This document shows, piece by piece, positions 6,430 to 12,207 of a stretch of 13,181 nt of DNA (the first letter of the stretch is position 1; each line of letters begins with the position of its first letter). The notes under the pieces are model-generated. The model was not told where the DNA came from. It worked only from the letters and a program-made list of their open reading frames with translations, and did not search any database. Location of the stretch: positions 1 through 13,181 of the forward strand of contig PLIQ01000180.1 in the NCBI GenBank assembly GCA_003140115.1. Reading direction: 5' to 3'. Origin of the DNA: Actinomycetota bacterium. Lineage in GTDB: Bacteria; Actinomycetota; Actinomycetes; Streptosporangiales; Streptosporangiaceae. The translations under genes were made by a program, and so were the position numbers.

Positions 6430-8058
6430 ATGACCGCACCTGCCGCGCGTACCGGCCTGTTCCCCATCGGCCCCACGGCCCCGCGCCAGTTCGCGCCGGG
6501 CTCGCCCGAACGGGCGGCGACCACGGCCGCCCTCGCCGAGGTGCGCGCCGCCGGTTACGACGTGCCGAACCTGATCGGCTCTCAGGAGGTAAGGACCGGG
6601 CGCACCGCCCCGGTCGTTACCCCGCACGACCACGGCACCCGGATCGGCCAGGTGCACTACGCGTCGCAGCCGGACGTGGCCGCCGCGATCGACGCCGCGC
6701 TGGCGGCGTCGAGCTGGTGGGCGCGCCTGCCGTGGGAGGAGCGGGTCGCGCCGTTCCTGCGGGCGGCCGACATGCTGGAGTACGGGCCGTGGCGCGATCG
6801 GCTCAACGCCGCCACCATGCTCGAGCTGTCGAAGACGACCTACCAGGCCGACATCGACGCGGCCTGCGAGACCATCGACTTCATCCGGGTCAACGTCAAG
6901 AACATGCTGGACATGTACGACGTGCAGCCGGGGTCGCTGCCGGGCATGTGGAACCAGCTCGAGTACCGGCCGCTGGAGGGCTTCGTCTTCGCGGTCACGC
7001 CGTTCAACTTCACCTGCATGAACAACCTCGCGTTCGGCCCCGCGGTGCTGGGCAATACGGTCGTGTGGAAGCCGGCCGAGAGCGCCTCGCTGGTGGCGCA
7101 CCTGTCCATGCAGTTGCTGCGGGAGGCCGGGCTCCCTGACGGCGTCATCAACGTCGTCTACGGCACCGGCCCCGAGGTCGGTCAGGTCGCCCTCACCCAC
7201 CGCGACCTCGCCGCCGTGCACTTCACTGGCTCGACCGCCACCTTCCAGCACATCTGGCGAACGGTCGGCCAGAACGTGGCCGGCTACAAGAACTACCCGC
7301 GGCTGGTCGGCGAGACCGGCGGCAAGGATTTCATCCTGGCCCACCCCAGCGCCGACCTCGAGGCGCTGGCCGTCGCCTGCATCCGCGGCTCGTATGAGTT
7401 CCAGGGCCAGAAGTGTTCGGCGTCCGCCCGCCTGTACGCGCCGCGCAGCATGTGGCCTGCGCTGCGGGAGCGGCTCGTGGACCTGACCAAGTCGGTGGTG
7501 GTCGGCGACCCGACCGAGCCGGAGACGTTCGTCGGCGCGGTCATCAACCAGCGGCAGCACGCCAAGCACGCCGAGGCGCTCGCCCGCGCCCGCGCCGAGG
7601 GGATCGTCGTCGTCGGCGGCACCACCGACGCGTCCCAGGGCTGGTTCGTCGACCCGACCGTGCTCGAAGTCCCCGACCCGCGCTCGCCGTTCATCACCGA
7701 GGAGCTGTTCGCGCCGGTGCTGACCGCCTACGTGTACGACGACCGCGACTGGGCGGGGACGCTGCGCCTGGTCGACGAGAGCACGGCCTACGGCCTGACC
7801 GGCGCGGTGTTCGGCGCCGACGAGCACGCGGTCGCCGAGGCGGGTGACGCCCTGCGCTACACCGCGGGCAACTTCTACGTCAACGACAAGCCGACCGGTT
7901 CGGTCGTCGGCCAGCAGCCGTTCGGCGGCGCCCGCGCTTCGGGCACCAACGACAAGGCAGGCACCGTGTGGAACCTGATCCGCTTCGCCAGCCCGCGGGC
8001 CACCAAGCGGAACCACCTGCCGGTGCGCGACTACCGCTACCCGCACCTGGAGCCCTAA
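6430..8058 (+). CDS. pruA: 1-pyrroline-5-carboxylate (L-glutamate gamma-semialdehyde) dehydrogenase
   Basis: A 542-aa aldehyde dehydrogenase matching the single-function P5C dehydrogenase / ALDH4A1 type in length and motifs. It oxidises glutamate gamma-semialdehyde, the open form of P5C, to glutamate with NAD+. Visible are the oxyanion Asn193 in PFNFT, the general base Glu295 in GETGGKD, and the nucleophile Cys329 in GQKCSASARL with the following Ser330 conserved. The NFYVNDKPTGSVVGQQPFGG run (481-500) leads into GARASGTNDK (500-509), whose Gly-Ala-Ser forms the aldehyde-anchoring loop of this subfamily, so P5C specificity is well supported. The start is ATG 6430, with AGGAG seven bases upstream and the inferred promoter at 6388. 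Divergent from the PucR-type regulator, as in proline-utilisation loci, but no proline dehydrogenase follows: the next gene converges from the right. The semialdehyde may come from ornithine, from another oxidase in the cluster, or from a distant proline dehydrogenase. Confidence 0.95.
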   Translation: MTAPAARTGLFPIGPTAPRQFAPGSPERAATTAALAEVRAAGYDVPNLIGSQEVRTGRTAPVVTPHDHGTRIGQVHYASQPDVAAAIDAALAASSWWARLPWEERVAPFLRAADMLEYGPWRDRLNAATMLELSKTTYQADIDAACETIDFIRVNVKNMLDMYDVQPGSLPGMWNQLEYRPLEGFVFAVTPFNFTCMNNLAFGPAVLGNTVVWKPAESASLVAHLSMQLLREAGLPDGVINVVYGTGPEVGQVALTHRDLAAVHFTGSTATFQHIWRTVGQNVAGYKNYPRLVGETGGKDFILAHPSADLEALAVACIRGSYEFQGQKCSASARLYAPRSMWPALRERLVDLTKSVVVGDPTEPETFVGAVINQRQHAKHAEALARARAEGIVVVGGTTDASQGWFVDPTVLEVPDPRSPFITEELFAPVLTAYVYDDRDWAGTLRLVDESTAYGLTGAVFGADEHAVAEAGDALRYTAGNFYVNDKPTGSVVGQQPFGGARASGTNDKAGTVWNLIRFASPRATKRNHLPVRDYRYPHLEP

Positions 8059-8157
8059 CCCACCGCTGGAACGTGACCGGATTCACGAACCACGGCCGTT
8101 CGGCCAAAAGTCTGTGACGGTTCGCCTCGCGCCGGACCTACGACGGAAGGATCGCGG

Positions 8158-9057
8158 TCAGATCCCAGGCCCGGGCCCGACGCGCGGACAGCCGGCCGAT
8201 GTCGACCCGAGCCACTCGAGGGCCGCCTCGACGTCGGCGGTCGCGGCGGCGGGCGGCGGGTTCTGGGCCGCGGCACTGGTCGTCCGCGCGAATACTTGCT
8301 GGCTGGCCGAGAGCATCGATGCTGGCAGTCCCATCGAGGTCAGCTGAGCCTCGGCGCGCTGTATTTCGTGCAGCCGCCTGCCGCTGTGCTGGATATGGGT
8401 ACGCACCAGCATGTCGAGGAAGGCGGTGAAGCCGATCGCGTCGACGTCGTGCATGGCGTCATAGAGTTCTCTCCTGATGCCTTGCTTCTCGGCCGCCACC
8501 AGGCACTCGACGGCAAGTGCCTCCAGACCCTTGGTCAGAATGGTCCGCAAGAGCTTGAGCGCCGCGGCGTCGCCGACCCTGGCCTCCGGGAGGATCCGGA
8601 CGGGCGCTCCGAGGTCGGCGAAGTCGCGCATTGCTTCGGGGCCGGCCGGCCCCGCGGCCAGCAGCGGCGTGGCGGCCGCGGTGAGCGCGATCGCCCCGAG
8701 GATGACCGCGTCCACGTACTGAACGTCATGCTCGGCGGCGAGGTCGAAGGCGCTTCGCTTGTCGCCGGGCGCCGCGGTGGTCAAGTCGACCACGACGGTC
8801 CCAGGTCTCAGTCGCCAGAGGAGTTCGCGGCAGACGGAGAGCGTCAGGTCGCCCGTTACGCACAGCCACACCCGGTCGACGTCCGCGAGCCATGTTCCGG
8901 CCTCGCGATGCAGCTCCAATCCGGCTTCGCTGACGAATCGCAGCGTCGCGTCCTTCGGGTACGGATCGCACAAGATCGCGGTATGCGCAGACTGCTCCGC
9001 CACGGCCTTCGCGTATGTCCGGCCCACTTCTCCAGCCCCGATGATGGCGATATTCAC
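8158..9057 (-). CDS. NAD(P)-dependent dehydrogenase, 6-phosphogluconate / 3-hydroxyisobutyrate dehydrogenase-like with DUF1932 C-terminal domain
   Basis: A 299-aa protein. The N-terminal Rossmann motif is MNIAIIGAGEVGRTYA (residues 1-16), with Asp31 ending the second strand (LCDPYP), which hints at NAD rather than NADP. VVVDLTTAAPGDK (88-100) is the substrate-loop region of beta-hydroxyacid dehydrogenases. GDAAALKLLRTILTKG (162-177) carries the expected catalytic Lys168. The C-terminal part, HSGRRLHEIQRAEAQLTSMG (224-243), fits the DUF1932 helical domain. It should oxidise a 3-hydroxy acid or reduce the semialdehyde; the substrate is unknown. I chose GTG 9057: the Rossmann strand begins there and TACTCT ends exactly 6 nt upstream, so the message is probably leaderless. 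ATG 9123 would precede this -10 and touch the operator. Convergent with pruA and divergent from the aminotransferase; it has its own copy of the operator-promoter module. Confidence 0.87.
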   Translation of the reverse strand: MNIAIIGAGEVGRTYAKAVAEQSAHTAILCDPYPKDATLRFVSEAGLELHREAGTWLADVDRVWLCVTGDLTLSVCRELLWRLRPGTVVVDLTTAAPGDKRSAFDLAAEHDVQYVDAVILGAIALTAAATPLLAAGPAGPEAMRDFADLGAPVRILPEARVGDAAALKLLRTILTKGLEALAVECLVAAEKQGIRRELYDAMHDVDAIGFTAFLDMLVRTHIQHSGRRLHEIQRAEAQLTSMGLPASMLSASQQVFARTTSAAAQNPPPAAATADVEAALEWLGSTSAGCPRVGPGPGI

Positions 9058-9063
9058 GTGAGC

Positions 9064-9069
9064 AGAGTA
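9064..9069 (-). promoter_or_regulatory. -10 element of the DUF1932 dehydrogenase gene (leaderless)
   Basis: TACTCT on the minus strand, then GCTCAC and GTG 9057: the same 6-nt gap as in the PucR-type gene. Its first base is 62.5 bp from the centre of operator copy 3, and CCGAAGC (9096-9090, minus) begins 27 bp upstream. It also fixes the gene start. Confidence 0.6.
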
Positions 9070-9123
9070 GGCAGGGAGCCTCGCAGAATGCTTCGGTCGC
9101 AGCGAGAAATCGGCGCAGCGCAT

Positions 9124-9139
9124 CTCGACAAGTGTCGAA
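9124..9139 (-). promoter_or_regulatory. Operator copy 3: TTCGACA-CT-TGTCGAG
   Basis: An inverted repeat with perfect inner arms CGACA/TGTCG, in the 284-bp divergent region, centred about 74.5 bp upstream of GTG 9057, which is also the predicted transcription start. Read toward the gene, the distal half-site is the invariant TTCGACA. Confidence 0.75.
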
Positions 9140-9194
9140 TCGGCCAGTTCCCGGGCTTGACTCGGCGCTAGCTCACGGCAGCGACTCCGCCGGG

Positions 9195-9210
9195 TTCGAC
9201 ATCTGTAGAA
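9195..9210 (+). promoter_or_regulatory. Operator copy 4: TTCGACA-TC-TGTAGAA
   Basis: The best match to the full symmetric consensus on its outer positions, with a single change (C to A) in the proximal arm. It faces the aminotransferase operon. It lies 55 bp from copy 3 in the same divergent region, so the two genes have separate, oppositely oriented modules. Confidence 0.75.
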
Positions 9211-9265
9211 ACATGATGCGGCATTTTGCTCGGCGGCACCGAAGCGCCGCTGCGCCCCTGGCTCC

Positions 9266-9271
9266 TACGCT
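9266..9271 (+). promoter_or_regulatory. -10 element of the aminotransferase operon
   Basis: TACGCT with its first base 63.5 bp from the centre of operator copy 4, one base more than in the other three modules. CCGAAGC (9239-9245) is also displaced by one base, so its 27-bp distance to the -10 is retained. The predicted start near 9278 gives a leader of about 64 nt. Confidence 0.55.
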
Positions 9272-9341
9272 GTGCTGGTCGGACTGGCCGGTACCACGCC
9301 TGTGGGCGATATCGCGGCATGTCGGCCGAGAGGGGAACCAC

Positions 9342-10550
9342 GTGTCTCATTCTGCTTATGCCACCCGCGTCGAGCGGATCAGGACATCAGCCAGCCTGGC
9401 CGCGGCGGCGCGGGCGCGCGAACTGTCGGTCGCCGGACGTGACATCCTCGACCTCACGCTGGGCGAGCCTGACTTCGAGACGCCGCGCCACATCAAGGAC
9501 GCGGCGATCGTCGCGATCGAAGCCGGGCAGACGAAGTACACCGCGGTGAACGGCACGCCCGAACTGCGCCGGGCGATCATCGGCCATGTCCGCAGGCGCA
9601 CCGGCATCGGCTACGGCGACGCGGAGGTCAGTGTCAGCGGTGGCGCCAAGCAGGTCATCTACCTCGCTCTCGCCGCCACTGTCGACCGCGGTGACGAGGT
9701 CATCATCCCCGCCCCGTACTGGGTCTCCTACCCCGATATGGTCCTGGCCAACGACGGGAAGCCGGTCATCGTCCCGTGCCCGGCCACCGATGGTTTCCTG
9801 CTCACCCCCGATGCGCTCGACGACGCGATCGGCCCCCGCACCCGCTGGGTCATGCTCAACACGCCGAGCAACCCGACCGGAGCGGTCTACTCCGCTGAGC
9901 AGCTGCGGGCCCTGGCCGACGTGCTGCTTTCGCACCCCCACGTCCGCATCCTCACCGATGAGATCTACGACGCGATCTACTTCGGCCCGGACGAGCTGCG
10001 CTCTATCGTCTCCGTTGAACCGGGGCTGGCCGACCGCACGGTCGTCGTCAACGGCGTCTCCAAGGCCTACGCGATGACGGGCTGGCGCATCGGTTACGCG
10101 GTGGGACCGGCGGGGCTCATCGCCGCCATGAACAAGCTGCAGGGACAGATCTCGACCTGCCCGTCCTCGATCAGCCAGGCCGCGGCCGTGGCGGCCCTGG
10201 AGGGTGACCAGTCCCCGGTGCACGACATGGTGGAGGCCTACCGGCGACGGCGCGACCTGACCGTCGAGTTGGTGCGAACCGTTCCCGGCTTGACCGTTGT
10301 CCCGCCGGCCGGCGCCTTCTACCTCTTCCCGCACTGCGGCGCGCTGCTGGGCCAGCGCACTCGCGATGGGAAAGTACTGCGCACCGACGAGGACGTCGTG
10401 CTGTATCTGCTCGACGCGGCGGGCGTCGCCACCGTCCAAGGCGCGGCCTTCGGCCTGTCCCCGCATTTCCGCATCTCCTTCGCTACCTCAGAGACGGTTC
10501 TCACCGATGCTGTCGCCCGTATCGCGGTCGCCGTGGCCGACCTGCGCTGA
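9342..10550 (+). CDS. Pyridoxal-phosphate aminotransferase, class I/II (aspartate aminotransferase-like)
   Basis: A 402-aa fold-type I aminotransferase of usual length. TLGEPDFETP (39-48) and KYTAVNGTPELR (65-76) are the N-terminal signature of the bacterial aspartate/aromatic (subgroup Ib) enzymes. NTPSNPTG (173-180, with Asn177), TDEIYD (205-210, with Asp206) and the Schiff-base Lys241 in VSKAYAMTGWRIGY bind the cofactor. Arg377 in FRISF should bind the substrate alpha-carboxylate. It moves an amino group from an amino acid to a 2-oxo acid; specificity cannot be read from the sequence. GTG 9342 was chosen because conserved sequence begins there and AGGGG (9331-9335) precedes it. An upstream extension to 9132 would cross the operator and promoter. 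First gene of a two-gene operon with the AMP ligase (43-bp gap), under operator copy 4. It may form the 2-oxo acid used by the pathway. Confidence 0.93.
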   Translation: MSHSAYATRVERIRTSASLAAAARARELSVAGRDILDLTLGEPDFETPRHIKDAAIVAIEAGQTKYTAVNGTPELRRAIIGHVRRRTGIGYGDAEVSVSGGAKQVIYLALAATVDRGDEVIIPAPYWVSYPDMVLANDGKPVIVPCPATDGFLLTPDALDDAIGPRTRWVMLNTPSNPTGAVYSAEQLRALADVLLSHPHVRILTDEIYDAIYFGPDELRSIVSVEPGLADRTVVVNGVSKAYAMTGWRIGYAVGPAGLIAAMNKLQGQISTCPSSISQAAAVAALEGDQSPVHDMVEAYRRRRDLTVELVRTVPGLTVVPPAGAFYLFPHCGALLGQRTRDGKVLRTDEDVVLYLLDAAGVATVQGAAFGLSPHFRISFATSETVLTDAVARIAVAVADLR

Positions 10551-10593
10551 CGGCGCCGCGCGCCCGCGCCGACGCTCAACCCGAGGAACTGTG

Positions 10594-12024
10594 ATGACCA
10601 CGACGACGCACCCCGCGAACCTGGCCCGCGCGATTACCGCGCAGGCCGCCGCCCGGCCCGGCCTGCGGCTGGGCGCAATCGACGAACAGGTCACCCTGCG
10701 GGACGCGCTCGGATTCGCCGCGAGCCGGGCACGCGTTCTGCTTGACTCCGGGCTACGGCCCGGCCAGCGGGTGGCCATGGTCGACTCGACCTCAACGGAC
10801 TACCTGGTCACCTGGCTGGCGTGCCTGCTGGCCGGTACCCCGGTCGCGCTGGTCAATCCGACCTATCCCGCGGATCTGATCGGGCGGATGCTGGAACCGC
10901 TGGGTCCGGACCGCGTCCTAAGCCCGGAGGCCATCGCGCAGGCGCGCACCACCGGTATGGCCGAGCCGGACGGGCTGCCCGGGCTCGATGCCGGCCCGTT
11001 CGATGTCGTGTCCTACCTGCACACCTCCGGAACCACTGGACCGCCGAAGTTCTGCATCCAGACTCACGATTACTTCCGCCGGATGGCCACGGCGATGGCG
11101 CAAGCACTCGACCTGACACCGAACGACCGGGTGCTCGCGCCGCTGCCGCTGTTCCACATCAACCCGATGGGCTACGGCATCGTCACCGCGCTGCTGACCG
11201 GCGCCGACGCTCTTACAGTGCCGAAGTTCTCGGCCCGCCGGTTCTGGCCTTGGGTGGTATCGGAGCAGGTCACCGTGCTGATCCTGCACGCGCCGCCGGT
11301 GGAGATCCTCAAGCGGACCACTACCGGCGCGGACGCGGCCGGCCACCGGGTGCGCACTATGTTCTACGCCGACGCGGAGTTCCTGCACCGGTTCGCGATC
11401 CCGGCCGCGGTGTCCGGGTACGGCTCGACCGAGGCCGGCGGGGTGTCGCACCTGCGCCGCTGGCTGGCGACCGACGACATTCCCGCTGACGCCAGCCGAC
11501 ACGGCGGCCCGGGCCGCGCCGATATCGAGTGGCGGGTCGATCCGGACGGCACGATCTTCGTGCGGGAACGGGAGCACGCGGCGCTGTTCGGCGGTTACGT
11601 CACCGCCGGCGGGCACAACGTCGCCCGCGACGCCGACGGCTGGTTCGACACCGCCGACATCGGCCGCGCGGACGGGCCCGACTATCTCGTCTTCCTCGAA
11701 CGCCGCGCCGAGTCGATCCGGGTGAAGGGCGAGTTCGTGCCCATCCCGTTCGTGGAGAATCACCTGGCCGGCATCCCAGACATCGCCGACCACGCCCTGT
11801 GGAAACGGCGCGGCGAACTGGTAGACGAAGAGGTCGTGCTCTATGTCGTCGCCGACAGCCTTCCGCTCGACGAGATCAAGCAGCGCATCGCCGAGCTTCC
11901 CGCGTTCATGCGGCCCGCCGCGGTGGCCCAGGTCGCGGCGCTACCCCGCGACGCCGCCGCCGGAAAGGTGCAGCGCCGGCTGCTCACCGAGCAGCCCGTC
12001 CTCAGCTGGAGCGAACTAGGCTGA
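10594..12024 (+). CDS. AMP-forming acyl-CoA synthetase / AMP-dependent ligase
   Basis: A 476-aa ANL-superfamily adenylating enzyme, somewhat shorter than the usual 500-550. It activates a carboxylic acid with ATP to an acyl-AMP and normally passes it to CoA. Seen in order: the phosphate-binding loop TSGTTGPPKF (144-153), LPLFHIN (184-190), the adenine-binding GYGSTEAGG (275-283), WFDTADIG (350-357, ribose-binding Asp352), the hinge FLERRAESIRVKGE (367-380) and the C-terminal adenylation lysine Lys458 in AAGKVQ. All catalytic elements are present. The substrate pocket shows no pattern that I can assign. The start is ATG 10594, with GAGGA at 10583-10587; GTG 10591 directly before it is equally possible. 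It follows the aminotransferase by 43 bp with no promoter between, so they should be co-transcribed. It probably supplies the CoA ester for the acyl-CoA dehydrogenase and crotonase encoded on the other strand (inference). Confidence 0.93.
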   Translation: MTTTTHPANLARAITAQAAARPGLRLGAIDEQVTLRDALGFAASRARVLLDSGLRPGQRVAMVDSTSTDYLVTWLACLLAGTPVALVNPTYPADLIGRMLEPLGPDRVLSPEAIAQARTTGMAEPDGLPGLDAGPFDVVSYLHTSGTTGPPKFCIQTHDYFRRMATAMAQALDLTPNDRVLAPLPLFHINPMGYGIVTALLTGADALTVPKFSARRFWPWVVSEQVTVLILHAPPVEILKRTTTGADAAGHRVRTMFYADAEFLHRFAIPAAVSGYGSTEAGGVSHLRRWLATDDIPADASRHGGPGRADIEWRVDPDGTIFVREREHAALFGGYVTAGGHNVARDADGWFDTADIGRADGPDYLVFLERRAESIRVKGEFVPIPFVENHLAGIPDIADHALWKRRGELVDEEVVLYVVADSLPLDEIKQRIAELPAFMRPAAVAQVAALPRDAAAGKVQRRLLTEQPVLSWSELG

Positions 12025-12207
12025 CCCCCGCGACATGCAGCCTGCCCTGCCGTCACCGGGCGCACTACGTATCAGAAGCGGACAAAGTGTCTCCGTGACA
12101 GGTAAAGGCGCGGTGAACGCCAGGTGACGGGGCGCCGCGCACACGGGGTTCGGTACGGCGGGCTAGGTGATGCCGTCGTTCTGCGGCCGGGCGAGGAAGG
12201 CTCGGAA

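Noticed and set aside
6400..8050. Long antisense open frames opposite pruA and other genes
   Set aside because: They are expected from GC-rich codon bias and carry no recognisable domains, ribosome binding sites or promoters.
8072..8105. Hairpins CGTGA-N6-TCACG and GGCC-GTTC-GGCC between convergent pruA and the DUF1932 gene as a bidirectional terminator
   Set aside because: Stems of only 5 and 4 bp and no T-run; too weak to call, although a terminator is expected in this 99-bp gap.
9058..9123. ATG 9123 as start of the DUF1932 dehydrogenase
   Set aside because: It adds 22 residues ahead of the Rossmann strand, abuts operator copy 3, and lies upstream of the predicted transcription start.
9132..9341. 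In-frame extension of the aminotransferase to 9132
   Set aside because: The 70 extra residues have no family similarity and would cross operator copies 3 and 4 and the -10 at 9266.
12079..12095. GCGGACA-AAG-TGTCTCCG before the phosphotransferase gene as a fifth operator copy
   Set aside because: The centre is 3 bp instead of 2, the arms do not match TTCGACA, and no TACNNT lies at the module distance (12149-12154 is TTCGGT).
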